From NCBI GenBank assembly GCA_009780435.1, contig WRAB01000008.1:24781-88780 (forward strand): a stretch of 64,000 nucleotides of DNA, given 5' to 3'. Under the pieces are notes generated by a model. The model did no database searches and was not told the origin of the DNA. It saw nothing but the letters and a program-made list of their open reading frames with translations. The position numbers and the translations under genes were made by a program. How positions within the stretch are numbered: position 1 is the stretch's first letter; each line of letters starts with the position of its first letter. Below, piece after piece: positions 16,742 to 28,559 of the stretch. This DNA is from Oscillospiraceae bacterium. Its GTDB lineage: Bacteria > Bacillota > Clostridia > Oscillospirales > Oscillospiraceae.

Positions 16742-18115
16742 ATGAGACGCAATCAAATTCTAAACTGGGGCAACGGTAAAATCAGACGCCTGCCTCCGGC
16801 ACAGCTTATTATATTGGGCTTTCTCGCCATTATCTTGGCGGGGACGATGCTGTTGACCTTGCCCATCGCCTCCAGAACCCACGGGGCGACCGACCTGTTT
16901 ACAGCACTCTTCACAGCGGTCTCTGCTATCAGCGTCGCAGGGCTGACTCTGGTGGATACGTATGCCTATTGGACATTTTTTGGTCAGGCTGTAATCCTGC
17001 TCCTAATTCAGATCGGCGGCCTGGGGTTTATGACCATCGTCTCCATCTTCTACTTTCTCCTGCACAAGCGCATGGGCCTCAGGGAGCGGCTTGTGATTAT
17101 GGAGAGCATGAATCTGGACGAGATGGCAGGAGTCGTGGCCCTGGTACGCCGTGTGCTGATCGCCACCCTGCTCTTCGAATTCGTGGGCGCTGTCGTGTTG
17201 TCGATCCACTTTATCCCGGAGTTTGGCTGGGGCGGTGGGATCTGGCGAGGCGTATTTTTGGCCGTGTCGGCCTTTTGCAACGCGGGATTTCACATTATGG
17301 GGAACCACGATATCTTCTCCGGTGTGGTCAGTTATTCCCAGAGTCCCGTTCTCTTGCTCACCATGGGCATTTTGATCGTCGTGGGCTCCACGGGCTTTTT
17401 CGTGTGGCAGGATATCTTTACCCGGCGGCGGTGGCGCAAACTCCATGTCCACTCGAAACTGGTGGTGATTATCACAGCGGTGCTCATCGGCTTGGGGATG
17501 CTGATGTTTTTGGGTTTAGAGAGTTCCAATCCCAACAGTATCGGGCGTTTATCCGGGCCAGAGCGGGTACTGGTCTCTTTCTTCCAATCCATCAGCACGA
17601 GAACGGCAGGGTTTGATGTCATCGGCCAGTTTACCCTTGCGGAAGACACGAAGATACTCTCTATTATCTTCATGTTCATCGGCGGTTCCAGCGGTTCTGC
17701 CGCCGGGGGGGTGAAGACAGTGACCATCGGGATTTTGGTGCTCTCTGTGATCGCGGTCATGCGGGGCAAGCACGACCTGGTGATTTTTGAGCGAAAAATT
17801 GCCCCGACGCAAATTATCAACGCCGCGACCCTGGTGTTTATCGCCATGCTCCTCGCTCTGATCGGCGGGATTTTACTCTCTCGAACCGATGGAGTGGAAC
17901 TCATTGACGCCCTGTATGAGACCGTCTCCGCCTACGGTACGGCGGGGATGACAGTGGGGGTCTTGGAGGCTGTGGGCAGATTAGAAAAGACTCTGCTCAT
18001 GCTCTATATGTTCTTCGGAAAGATTGGCGTAATGAGCTTAAGCATCGCCTTCATGATGAAGGGTCCAAAGGAGAGCGGTTTAACATATCCATCGGAGCAT
18101 GTGATTATTGGTTAG
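16742..18115 (+). CDS. ktrB: Potassium uptake channel subunit, TrkH/KtrB family
   Basis: K+-translocating (Na+- or H+-coupled) membrane subunit, 457 aa from the ATG at 16742 (GGAG seven bases upstream; a TTG six codons earlier is less likely). It has the four repeated M1-P-M2 units, with selectivity-filter segments such as TAVSAISVAGLT, AVSAFCNAGFH, SISTRTAGFD and ETVSAYGTAGMT; the filter Gly of each repeat is present. The glycine-rich gate GGSSGSAAGGVKT in D3M2 is also visible. It is followed 13 nt downstream by its RCK partner KtrA. No c-di-AMP riboswitch was recognised upstream. Confidence 0.95.
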   Translation: MRRNQILNWGNGKIRRLPPAQLIILGFLAIILAGTMLLTLPIASRTHGATDLFTALFTAVSAISVAGLTLVDTYAYWTFFGQAVILLLIQIGGLGFMTIVSIFYFLLHKRMGLRERLVIMESMNLDEMAGVVALVRRVLIATLLFEFVGAVVLSIHFIPEFGWGGGIWRGVFLAVSAFCNAGFHIMGNHDIFSGVVSYSQSPVLLLTMGILIVVGSTGFFVWQDIFTRRRWRKLHVHSKLVVIITAVLIGLGMLMFLGLESSNPNSIGRLSGPERVLVSFFQSISTRTAGFDVIGQFTLAEDTKILSIIFMFIGGSSGSAAGGVKTVTIGILVLSVIAVMRGKHDLVIFERKIAPTQIINAATLVFIAMLLALIGGILLSRTDGVELIDALYETVSAYGTAGMTVGVLEAVGRLEKTLLMLYMFFGKIGVMSLSIAFMMKGPKESGLTYPSEHVIIG

Positions 18116-18128
18116 GAGGAATTGTCTC

Positions 18129-18782
18129 ATGAAATCGTTTATTGTCATCGGATTGGGGCGCTTTGGTGAGGCCACGGCACGAAAGCTCACAGAGTTGGGC
18201 CATGAGGTGCTGGCCGTGGACCGGGATGAGCACAATGTACAGAATATAACCGGTGTCGTGACCCACGCCATTATTGCAGATGCCACAGAGGAGCGTAATC
18301 TCAAAGCCCTGGGGGTCAAAAACTACGACTGCGCCATTGTGGCCATCGGTGCGGACTTTGGCGACAGCATCCTCGTCGCCCTGGGATTGAAGGAACTGGG
18401 CGTACAGCGGATCATCTGCAAGGCCCGGGACAAACAACACAAAAAAATATTGGAAAAAATCGGCGTGGACCGGGTCATTATCCCGGAATTGGATGCCGGA
18501 ATCAAACTGGCCATCCAGGCGGCGGATTTGAACTTGATCGATTATCTGGAACTGGGCGACGCCTACGGTATATCGGAAATGTATGTACCCAACAGTTGGC
18601 TGGAGAAAGACATCCAAGAGATCAATATCCGCCAGAAATACGGCTGTATTGTCGTGGCCATCAAAAAGGCCGAAAACGAGGTGGTCAAAGCGCCCGGCCC
18701 CGAATACGCCTTCGTAGAAGATGACATCGTGGTGCTCTTGGGCGAAAATGAGGATTTGAACGCGCTGACGCGTTTGGACTGA
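18129..18782 (+). CDS. ktrA: Potassium uptake regulatory subunit KtrA (RCK)
   Basis: Cytoplasmic octameric-ring regulator of KtrB, 217 aa, start fixed by AGGAGG before the ATG at 18129. The Rossmann RCK_N domain begins FIVIGLGRFGEATARKL (nucleotide GxGxxG), and the ATP/ADP ribose acid lies at the end of beta2 in VLAVDRDEHNV. The RCK_C domain follows from about residue 135 and in relatives binds c-di-AMP. Regulation by nucleotide and c-di-AMP is known for the family; nothing here proves it. Confidence 0.95.
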   Translation: MKSFIVIGLGRFGEATARKLTELGHEVLAVDRDEHNVQNITGVVTHAIIADATEERNLKALGVKNYDCAIVAIGADFGDSILVALGLKELGVQRIICKARDKQHKKILEKIGVDRVIIPELDAGIKLAIQAADLNLIDYLELGDAYGISEMYVPNSWLEKDIQEINIRQKYGCIVVAIKKAENEVVKAPGPEYAFVEDDIVVLLGENEDLNALTRLD

Positions 18783-18792
18783 TTCACTTTTC

Positions 18793-18825
18793 TGTGTTTC
18801 CCCCGCCTGCAGCGGGGGAAACACA
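18793..18825. repeat. GGCGGGGG-core palindrome, copy 1 (terminator of ktrAB)
   Basis: 14-bp perfect stem TGTGTTTCCCCCGC / GCGGGGGAAACACA, ten bases after the KtrA stop. It acts as an mRNA end and belongs to a dispersed hairpin family also present at 23633, 30782 and 60824. Confidence 0.8.
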
Positions 18826-18936
18826 AGACGATTTTCTTTTACCATCTTCTAATCTACTTTTAATTTTTACAGCATGGCGTTTTAATCCTGGTCTGCTATT
18901 CTATGTGTAACAAAAAAATCAAAAGAGGCGAGAGTT

Positions 18937-19698
18937 ATGGACCGTATTGCAATGGCAGACAAGTTAAGAGAGAAGGCAAACGTATCCTATGAAGAGGCTA
19001 TGGCGGCCCTAGAGGCCAGCAATTGGGATCTATTGGACGCCATCGTGTTGTTAGAGCAGCAGGGAAAGGTGCGCGACACCGCATACACCACCAAGCGAGA
19101 GGTGCCCCCGGAGCAAAAAGAAAAGAAAACAAAAGAGAAAAAACGTGAGAGTAGCGACAGCTTTGATAAATTCATTGCCTTTGTCGGCAAGATAATCCAC
19201 AAGGGAAATACCAACAGTCTCAATGTGATCCAAAACGGTGAGCAGAAATTGAGCCTGTCCATAACAATTTGGGTTTTGCTCGTGATCATTTTGAATATCT
19301 TTCTGATTGTTCCGGTCTTTATCAGTCTGTTTTTTGGATTTAGTTACAGGTTTGTCGGCCCGGATCTGGGGCGGGAGGACATCAACGACGCCATCCAAAA
19401 AGCGAGCGCGGTGGCCGCGAGCATGAAAGACGACATTGAGAAAAAGGTCAAAACGGCCGTTGCAGAAGCGGAAAAGGAAGTCGAGAAAGCGGCGGAAGCG
19501 GTAGACAAAGAGGTAGAACAAGCGGTAGAGAAAACCAGAAAAACAGCGGCGAACGTGGCAGCGAAAGCGGCAAGGGCAGCAGAGAAAGCGGCGGAGGCAG
19601 CAGAGAGAGCAGCAGAGGAAGCTGAAGAAGCGGCGGAGAAGGCGGCGGAAGCAGCAGAAGAGGCTGCATGGGCAGCGGAAGAGGAAGAAGACGAATAA
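18937..19698 (+). CDS. DUF4342 protein with Ala/Glu coiled-coil tail
   Basis: Membrane-associated protein of unknown function, 253 aa. Residues 5-45 form a UBA/TS-N-like three-helix domain (SYEEAMAALEASNWDLLDAI). After a Lys/Glu linker, residues about 75-140 match DUF4342 (FDKFIAFVGKIIHKGNTNSL), including a membrane segment (SITIWVLLVIILNIFLIVPV). The last 90 residues are almost all Ala, Glu, Lys and Val in a heptad-like pattern and should form one long helix. The coding DNA there is a run of GCG/GCA/GAA/GAG codons, so slippage in this tail is likely between strains. It lies 15 nt upstream of a two-component system, which suggests co-transcription. Confidence 0.85.
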   Translation: MDRIAMADKLREKANVSYEEAMAALEASNWDLLDAIVLLEQQGKVRDTAYTTKREVPPEQKEKKTKEKKRESSDSFDKFIAFVGKIIHKGNTNSLNVIQNGEQKLSLSITIWVLLVIILNIFLIVPVFISLFFGFSYRFVGPDLGREDINDAIQKASAVAASMKDDIEKKVKTAVAEAEKEVEKAAEAVDKEVEQAVEKTRKTAANVAAKAARAAEKAAEAAERAAEEAEEAAEKAAEAAEEAAWAAEEEEDE

Positions 19699-19712
19699 TA
19701 GAAGGAGGCGCC

Positions 19713-20411
19713 ATGGCAATCAAAGTGCTGGTTGTGGAAGATGAGGAGAAAATCGCCCGCTTTATTGAGTTGGAGCTACAGTACGAGGGCTATGAGGTCA
19801 CGAAGACCGTCGATGGTCGGGAAGGGTTGGCGCTGGCGGAGACAGGTGACTATGATCTCCTGTTACTTGATATTATGTTGCCTGGGTTAAATGGGCTGGA
19901 GGTCTTACGTCGATTGCGAAAGGCCTCTAGTCTCCCTGTCATTATGTTGACCGCGAGAGACGCTGTCATGGACAAGGTCTCCGGGTTGGATATGGGGGCC
20001 AACGACTATATCACCAAGCCCTTTGCCATTGAGGAACTCTTGGCTCGCATTCGCGCCTGCCTCAGAAAGGGAGCCGATCAGCCGGCGACAGATGCTGAAA
20101 CTTCTGGAGATTTGATCTGTGGACTGCTCCGCTTAAATTCCCAGCGCTATGAGGTCTCCTATGACGGCACGGCGGTGGAATTGACCAGCCGGGAGTTTTC
20201 TCTGTTGCAAACCCTTTTGGAGAATCAAAATATCGTCCTGTCCCGGGATACGTTATTGGAGCGGGTCTGGGGTTATGACTACATGGGAGAGACCAATGTA
20301 GTGGATGTGTATATCCGCTATCTCCGCGCTAAGATTGATGATAAGTTTAAGGTAAAGCTGATTCGAACCATCCGGGGCGTGGGTTATGTGCTCAAGGAAG
20401 AAGGGGCGTGA
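19713..20411 (+). CDS. OmpR-family response regulator
   Basis: Phospho-receiver plus winged-helix DNA-binding protein, 232 aa, start at 19713 with GGAGG upstream. Receiver: VVEDEE acid pocket (residues 6-11), phospho-acceptor Asp in LLLLDIMLPG, Thr in MLTAR and Lys in YITKPF. The C-terminal Trans_reg_C domain shows ELTSREFSLLQTLLENQNIV and ends VRTIRGVGYVLKEE-like. It is coupled to the histidine kinase 25 nt downstream. Target genes are unknown; DUF4342 upstream is a candidate. Confidence 0.94.
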   Translation: MAIKVLVVEDEEKIARFIELELQYEGYEVTKTVDGREGLALAETGDYDLLLLDIMLPGLNGLEVLRRLRKASSLPVIMLTARDAVMDKVSGLDMGANDYITKPFAIEELLARIRACLRKGADQPATDAETSGDLICGLLRLNSQRYEVSYDGTAVELTSREFSLLQTLLENQNIVLSRDTLLERVWGYDYMGETNVVDVYIRYLRAKIDDKFKVKLIRTIRGVGYVLKEEGA

Positions 20412-20436
20412 ACAGGGGGTGAGCGGAACACAGAAA

Positions 20437-21600
20437 ATGAGCTCCACTGTTGGACGAATTAACCGCATTTGGGTGGCAAAGCTCTTTGGCATCTTTTTCT
20501 GGACAAATTTGCTTTTATTTGGCCTGGTTGCGCATTACGTGGGTGGCTTAGAGATCACCATGTATCCCGTGCCGCAGGTTGCGCTCCCTATGGCCCCAGA
20601 GGAGATGGTCTTTTTATTTGCACCTCTCTGGGGCATCCAGGGCCTTATTCTATTCTGGCAACTTCTCTTTGGGGCCAGGAAAGTGCGTCGGCGGCTGATG
20701 CCCATCTATGACGAAATGGCCGAGACGGCCCAGGAGTTGAGCGTCGCCGCCCAATTTGACGAGACCCGGTTTCACACTCTGGAAGACGCCATCAGCCGCA
20801 TCAGCTTCATCCAGGCGGATCGGCTGGATACGGGAGACCGAGATCTGGCGGGGTTGGAGGAGGCCATTAACGACCTCTTAGAGCGGATGCGGGAGAGCTA
20901 TCGCCAGCAGGCCCGATTCGTGTCCGATGCCTCCCACGAGTTGCGGACGCCGATTTCCGTCATACAAGGGTATGTAAATATGTTGGATCGTTGGGGCAAA
21001 GAGGACGAGAAAATCCTGCAGGAGTCTATTGCGGCGATCCAAGGGGAATCCAAGCATATGCAGCGGCTGGTGGAGCAGCTCCTGTTCCTGGCCCGAGGCG
21101 ACAGCGGTAAGACCCATCTCCGTGTGGAATCTGTGGATCTCGCCGCCATGATGAAAGAGGTCTATGACGAGTCGGTGATGATCGACAGTACACATTGCTA
21201 TGAATTGAAACTGCCCGAAAATCCCGTCACCACCGCGGGGGATGCGGACATGCTCAAGCAGGTGGCCCGGATTTTGACAGATAATGCCGCCAAATACAGC
21301 CCCACAGGAGAACCTGTTATCTTAGAGGCGGGCCAGAAGCCGGATGGTACGCCCTTTTTCCAAGTCCAGGACAGCGGAGCCGGCATGAACCCGGAAGATG
21401 TACCCCATATTTTTGAACGATTCTATCGCTCCGATAGCTCCCGGACAAAGAGCACCGGCGGCACAGGCCTGGGTCTCGCTATCGCCAAATGGATCATTGA
21501 CCGACACGGGGGACACTTCGACGTGCTGACCTGGGAGGAACTGGGGACACGGATCACGGTGAAACTGCCGGTTCGAGATGTGGTTGAGGTGGGGGAGTAG
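20437..21600 (+). CDS. Sensor histidine kinase
   Basis: Membrane sensor kinase partner of the preceding regulator, 387 aa from the ATG at 20437; an in-frame GTG at 20419 closer to the regulator stop is an alternative. Two membrane segments (residues about 15-37 and 62-82) enclose a very short external loop of about 25 residues, so it probably senses the membrane or a partner protein and not a soluble ligand. HisKA holds FVSDASHELRTPISVIQGY; the ATPase domain has the N box DNAAKYSP, G1 DSGAGMNPEDVPHIFERFYR and G2 GTGLGLAIA. Confidence 0.93.
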   Translation: MSSTVGRINRIWVAKLFGIFFWTNLLLFGLVAHYVGGLEITMYPVPQVALPMAPEEMVFLFAPLWGIQGLILFWQLLFGARKVRRRLMPIYDEMAETAQELSVAAQFDETRFHTLEDAISRISFIQADRLDTGDRDLAGLEEAINDLLERMRESYRQQARFVSDASHELRTPISVIQGYVNMLDRWGKEDEKILQESIAAIQGESKHMQRLVEQLLFLARGDSGKTHLRVESVDLAAMMKEVYDESVMIDSTHCYELKLPENPVTTAGDADMLKQVARILTDNAAKYSPTGEPVILEAGQKPDGTPFFQVQDSGAGMNPEDVPHIFERFYRSDSSRTKSTGGTGLGLAIAKWIIDRHGGHFDVLTWEELGTRITVKLPVRDVVEVGE

Positions 21601-21650
21601 GGGCGGCACTCTTTTCGGTTTCCCATATCTCCGCAATCCCCCTGTGTATC

Positions 21651-21686
21651 AATTCGAGGGAGGAGGCACGGAGTGCCGGAGGGAGC
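21651..21686 (+). repeat. MITE-like CTCCCTCC element, partial copy
   Basis: AATTCGAGGGAGGAGGCACG and the following GAGTGCCGGAGGGAGC resemble the right end of the copy at 37315-37362. It lies between the kinase stop and the ATP synthase terminator. Confidence 0.55.
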
Positions 21687-21728
21687 AAAAAATCGCCCAC
21701 TCTGCATTGGCAGAGTGGGCGATTTTTT
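21687..21728. terminator. Bidirectional terminator of kinase and ATP synthase operons
   Basis: 19-bp perfect stem (AAAAAATCGCCCACTCTGC / GCAGAGTGGGCGATTTTTT) with ATTG loop, placed between convergent genes. Confidence 0.95.
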
Positions 21729-21736
21729 GTGATTCG

Positions 21737-22198
21737 CTATTGTTCGTCCACGTCGAAGTCCTCGCCCGGAGCCGGGTGTTCGCTCACTTCGATCCGTACC
21801 AAGGCACGGCGGAGACGGGCCTTATCGCCCTTACTGTCAAACGCCCCTGTATCTTCTGCGTCTTCGCGCTGTAGTCTCTGTTCAATTTCCGCGCAAATCG
21901 CCTCGGATTTTGCCCGGTCAATGTCCTTTGGCCACTGGGCCTCCGGGGTCAGGACGGTGAGTACGTTGTCCTGGATTTCCGCGATGCCGCCGAAGACGGC
22001 CAGCTGCCCCTCTTTGCCGCGGTTGATGAGACGGAACACGCCGTAGTCCAGCGCGCAGTAATAGGTCTCATGATCCGGCAAGATACCCATGTCGCCGCCT
22101 GTGGTGCGCAGAATTACCATGTCCACATCCCGTTCGACTTTGGGCTCCGTGGGGGTGAGGATACGCAGATGGATTTTTTTTTCGTGTTTTGGTTCCAT
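21737..22198 (-). CDS. atpC: ATP synthase F1 subunit epsilon
   Basis: Central-stalk subunit that couples and inhibits F1, 153 aa. The N-terminal beta-sandwich shows HLRILTPTEPKVERDVDMVI and GDMGILPDHETYYCALDYGV, and the C-terminal helical hairpin is Arg/Glu-rich (RAKSEAICAEIEQRLQRE). An acidic tail after about residue 135 is longer than in most homologues. It is the last gene of the atp operon, 12 nt after atpD, and is followed by the strong terminator. Confidence 0.94.
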   Translation of the reverse strand: MEPKHEKKIHLRILTPTEPKVERDVDMVILRTTGGDMGILPDHETYYCALDYGVFRLINRGKEGQLAVFGGIAEIQDNVLTVLTPEAQWPKDIDRAKSEAICAEIEQRLQREDAEDTGAFDSKGDKARLRRALVRIEVSEHPAPGEDFDVDEQ

Positions 22199-22210
22199 TT
22201 AAGCAATCAC

Positions 22211-23623
<1,413 letters not shown>

Positions 23624-23632
23624 CTATTTGGT

Positions 23633-23666
23633 TTGTGTTTCCCCAACCTAGGCGGGGGAAACACAA
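23633..23666. repeat. GGCGGGGG-core palindrome, copy 2 (inside atp operon)
   Basis: 12-bp stem TTGTGTTTCCCC / GGGGAAACACAA, two bases past the atpG stop. Same family as copy 1; the right arm (GGCGGGGGAAACACAAGAC) is identical to that of copy 1 apart from its first bases. Confidence 0.8.
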
Positions 23667-23668
23667 GA

Positions 23669-24494
23669 CTATTTCGATATATTGACACTGGCGATAATCT
23701 CGGTGATTTCCTGGGTGATATGCGCTTGACGGGTCCGGTTGTACACGCGGGTGAGATTTTCGATGATCTCCGTGGCGTTTTTGGTGGCGCCGTCCATACT
23801 GACCATACGGGCGGCCTGTTCACAACAACCGGATTCCAGCACCGCGCCGTAGAGAAATGCGCTGATATGGGCCGGGACAGCTACTTCCAAAAAGGCCTCT
23901 GCGTCCGGCTCATATTGCAACCGATCCGGTTTGTTCTTGGGGTCTTCGCCGTCGCCCATGGGCAAAATCCGGGTGAGGGTCGGCTCGTGGGATAAGACGG
24001 ATTGGAACTGGGTGTGGGCCACATAGACCTCGTCTACCTCACCGGAGACGTAGAGGGAGAGAAGGGCCTCGGCGACACCTTGGGCCTCGGCATAGGTGGT
24101 GTGTTCGGACAGCTGCGCATAGCAGTGGCGGATATTCTTTTCTAACCGTTGGAAATAATCCCGTCCCCGCGTGCCGATGGCCAGGATTTCCTCGTTTCTA
24201 CCCTCGTCCATATGGGCCAGGGCGAGGGCGGACACGTTGGAATTATAGCCGCCGCAATAGCCACGGTTGCCGGTGATGACCACATAGGCCGTGGTCTTCA
24301 CCGGGCGCTGCTGAAAAAATACGCTCTCTCCGGCCAGTTCACAGTTGGACACGGCGTCCATGATGCGCACGGATGCCTTGAAGAGGGGCCGGGCGGCGGC
24401 GAACTGACGCTTCGTCTTCTGGAGTTTCGTGGCCGCCACCATATTCATGGCCTTGACGATCTGCTTCGTCGTGGTAACGCTTGCGATTCTTCGC

Positions 24495-24517
<23 letters not shown>
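23669..24517 (-). CDS. atpG: ATP synthase F1 subunit gamma
   Basis: Rotor shaft of F1, 282 aa. The start is the ATG at 24517 ([20 protein letters not shown]) with GGAG upstream, and it overlaps the atpA end by 23 nt. Conserved parts are the N-terminal helix with [13 protein letters not shown] and the C-terminal helix with [20 protein letters not shown]. The region in between has the usual Rossmann-like fold ([18 protein letters not shown]). Confidence 0.95.
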
Positions 24518-26017
<1,500 letters not shown>

Positions 26018-26018
<1 letters not shown>

Positions 26019-26557
26019 CAAAGCCCCTCCCCACTTTTAATACTATTTTTCATGTCATAGAGCTGTTTTTGTACGGTGCGGTCAATCAAGCGACCATCTA
26101 CATAGATGCGAATGCCGCCGATGAGAGCGGGGTCCACTTCCATGGAGAGATCCACCTGTTTGCCCAATTTTCTCGATAGAACATGTTGCAGAGCCGAGCG
26201 TTGACTGTCCCGCAGGGGCACGGCCGATGTGACCTGGGCCCCGAGATACCCCTGGGCGCGTCTGCCCAACTCAATGAACGCCGTCAACGCGGGGACAAGA
26301 ATCTGCTCCCGCCGCCTGGTGATTACCAGGGCTAAAAAATCGCCCAGATATGCGTGGACCACACAGGGGAACACACTGTGCAGAAATGTGATTTTCTCCT
26401 GGCTGGGAATGTGCGGGTGGGCCAGAATCTGGCGGCACTCGGTGGTCTCTAAGACATCCCGCACGACAATTGCCTGATCCAGACACTGACTCAGGCAATT
26501 GTCCTTGACGCACAGGTTGAAAAGTGCCGTCGCGTAGCGGAGATTTATGTCGGCCAT
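26018..26557 (-). CDS. atpH: ATP synthase F1 subunit delta
   Basis: Peripheral-stalk subunit that joins F1 to subunit b, 179 aa. It begins [15 protein letters not shown] and ends with the conserved [20 protein letters not shown] segment of OSCP/delta. It overlaps atpF by 13 nt and atpA by 1 nt. Confidence 0.93.
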
Positions 26558-27099
26558 GACGCGTCCTCCAACTCCTTGAGGGCCTCTGCAAAGAGGCGGT
26601 CTTGGATTTCGGGATCAATCACGTGGGCGACAATTTTTCCAGCCATAGCGGAGGAGAGGTCAATGATATAATCTTTGACTGAGTCTTGCACTTGTGCCTG
26701 TTCGTTTTGGATACTTTGCAGTGCGCGCTCCCGCATGGCGTCCGCTTCTCGTTTGCCCTCTTGGAGGACACCACGGCTCTTCTCCACAGCCTGCTTGTGG
26801 GCGGCCTCTAAGACTTCAACCCGCTCCTGCTCAATATTATCTAAGCTGGCTTCGTATTGATCTTTGAGGGTTGCGGCCTGGGTCATATCCTGCTCGGCCC
26901 GATCCAGTTGGGATTGAATCCGCTCGGCCCGGTTTTGCAGGAACTTTCGGACAGGCTTATATAGGAGCCAAGTCAAGAGAACAGCTAAAACCGTTGCATT
27001 TAGGAGTTGGAACGCAATGGTAATCACCATTGGCGTGTTCAGGCCGAAAATCTGACCCTCGGGCACGGCCGTGAGAAAGGTGAGTGGCAGTAAATCCAC
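26545..27099 (-). CDS. atpF: ATP synthase Fo subunit b
   Basis: Membrane-anchored stator helix, 184 aa. The likely start is the GTG at 27099, because AAAGGAGG lies eight bases before it and after the atpE stop; the longer upstream frame runs into atpE. One membrane span (residues about 19-40) ends in LLYKPVRKFL, followed by a long charged coiled coil (NRAERIQSQLDRAEQDMTQA) up to the delta-binding end. Confidence 0.92.
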   Translation of the reverse strand: MDLLPLTFLTAVPEGQIFGLNTPMVITIAFQLLNATVLAVLLTWLLYKPVRKFLQNRAERIQSQLDRAEQDMTQAATLKDQYEASLDNIEQERVEVLEAAHKQAVEKSRGVLQEGKREADAMRERALQSIQNEQAQVQDSVKDYIIDLSSAMAGKIVAHVIDPEIQDRLFAEALKELEDASWPT

Positions 27100-27124
27100 G
27101 GAAAAGCCCTCCTTTGGAGTTTTC

Positions 27125-27397
27125 CTACATAAGTGCGATGAACCTGTCGACCATGGGGTTGGCAAAGAGCAGAACAATAGAGATGAATAGGCCGTAAATG
27201 CCGGCTGTCTCAGACATGGCGAGACCGACGATCATGGTGCCGCGAACCGTGCCTGCCGACTCCGGCTGCCGTGCCATAGCCTCAATGGCAGTTGCGGCGA
27301 TTCTACCCTGTCCGAGACAGGTGAGAACACCGACCATCAGGGCGATAGCGGCAGAGAGTTGTGCGATTGCGATGACAAAAGCCAAAGGATCTTGCAT
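27125..27397 (-). CDS. atpE: ATP synthase Fo subunit c
   Basis: Ring-forming ion-carrying proteolipid, 90 aa, two helices joined by the ARQPE loop (residues 42-46). The ion-binding Glu is Glu63 in LAMSETAGIYGL. Gln30 (in LGQGRIAATA) and Thr64 beside Glu63 match positions used for Na+ binding in Ilyobacter-type rings, while the Pro four residues before the Gln is Thr here. The coupling ion may therefore be Na+, but this is inference. Confidence 0.95.
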   Translation of the reverse strand: MQDPLAFVIAIAQLSAAIALMVGVLTCLGQGRIAATAIEAMARQPESAGTVRGTMIVGLAMSETAGIYGLFISIVLLFANPMVDRFIALM

Positions 27398-27449
27398 GAG
27401 TCATTCCTCCAAAATAATAATAAAATTTCTATTGTCAATCAGACGCAGA

Positions 27450-28136
27450 TCACTGCTCGGTGGCAGAACTTGCGCCGATAAAAGATAGACTGACTGCACA
27501 AAAGATAAAGGTTTGTAAAACGCCGGCAAATACGTCAAAGTATGCGTGTAACGCCAAGGGAAGCAGAAGTCGGGCGAAAAGGGGGGTGATAGAATACATT
27601 AGAGAGAGGACAATAAATCCGGCCAGCATGTTGCCGAAGAGGCGGAAGCTGAGAGAGACGGGCCGGGCCAGCTCCCCAATTAAATTCAAAGGGAAGAGGA
27701 TAAAAATCGGCTGGAAAAAACTTTTGATATAACTGAAGCCTCTGGCTCTGATACCCGCCACTTGGATCAAGACCAAGGTAGCAAGGGCGAGAGCGAAAGT
27801 AGTACCCCAATCCGCTGTCGGTGGACGGAAACCGACCAGGCCGCTGAGGTTGGAGATGAGAACAAATGCGAATACCATAAAAAACCAATTTCCTGCAAAT
27901 GGGAATTTTTCACCGGCGAAGTCTCGCACGAAATTATCAAAGGTCTCTACAATGGCCTCAATCACGTTTTGGAGTTTTCCAGGTGTTTCCTTCATGTTAC
28001 CCAATTTGAAGCGAACGACAAGAGCACCTGCGACCAAAAGGGCCATAATGATCCAAGTGTTGACGATGGTCTGGGTGATCCAGATCTCCATGCCGAACAG
28101 TTCAATAGAGAAGAGATTCCGAATTGTAAAGTCCAA
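27450..28136 (-). CDS. atpB: ATP synthase Fo subunit a
   Basis: Stator subunit that forms the ion half-channels, 228 aa with five to six membrane helices. The essential Arg lies in LIGELARPVSLSFRLFGNML, the family signature. It precedes atpE by 52 nt and follows atpI by 15 nt. Confidence 0.95.
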   Translation of the reverse strand: MDFTIRNLFSIELFGMEIWITQTIVNTWIIMALLVAGALVVRFKLGNMKETPGKLQNVIEAIVETFDNFVRDFAGEKFPFAGNWFFMVFAFVLISNLSGLVGFRPPTADWGTTFALALATLVLIQVAGIRARGFSYIKSFFQPIFILFPLNLIGELARPVSLSFRLFGNMLAGFIVLSLMYSITPLFARLLLPLALHAYFDVFAGVLQTFIFCAVSLSFIGASSATEQ

Positions 28137-28151
28137 GAGCCATCACCTCCG

Positions 28152-28544
28152 TTACTCGGCGTCGTGCTCGTCGCCGTGTTTGAAAAATTTCATAGAGAAA
28201 GCCGCCAGGGGCAACGTGAGAATCCCGGCGCCGGCACCCCATAACATGCTGGGGTCTCCGAAAATTGCCGTCAAGAGAAGAATCAATGCTGCGAGAACGA
28301 ATCGTAGAAAATAATGCAGAAGAGTTGAATTTTTTTTAAAAGCCTCGCCCTGTTCAATGGCTTTGTCCACAGCACGATCCAGGGAGATGATCCTTGACAA
28401 ACTAAAAACAGCGCCCATAAGCACCCCGACGGCGAAGGGCCAAAAGTCCCATGAACGGAAAAACACCACGCTGATCAGGATGAAGACCAGGGCCAGTACA
28501 CAGATCATGCCCGCAATCTTTTTTGCCATGGGGGATAATTTCAT
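28152..28544 (-). CDS. atpI: ATP synthase subunit I
   Basis: Small membrane protein of the ATP synthase I family, 130 aa, thought to help c-ring assembly. Four hydrophobic segments arranged in two hairpins (GMICVLALVFILISVVFFRS, then FWPFAVGVLMGAVFSLSRII), and a His/Asp/Glu-rich end. It lies directly before atpB, the usual place. Confidence 0.85.
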   Translation of the reverse strand: MKLSPMAKKIAGMICVLALVFILISVVFFRSWDFWPFAVGVLMGAVFSLSRIISLDRAVDKAIEQGEAFKKNSTLLHYFLRFVLAALILLLTAIFGDPSMLWGAGAGILTLPLAAFSMKFFKHGDEHDAE

Positions 28545-28559
28545 AGTGTACCTTCCACA

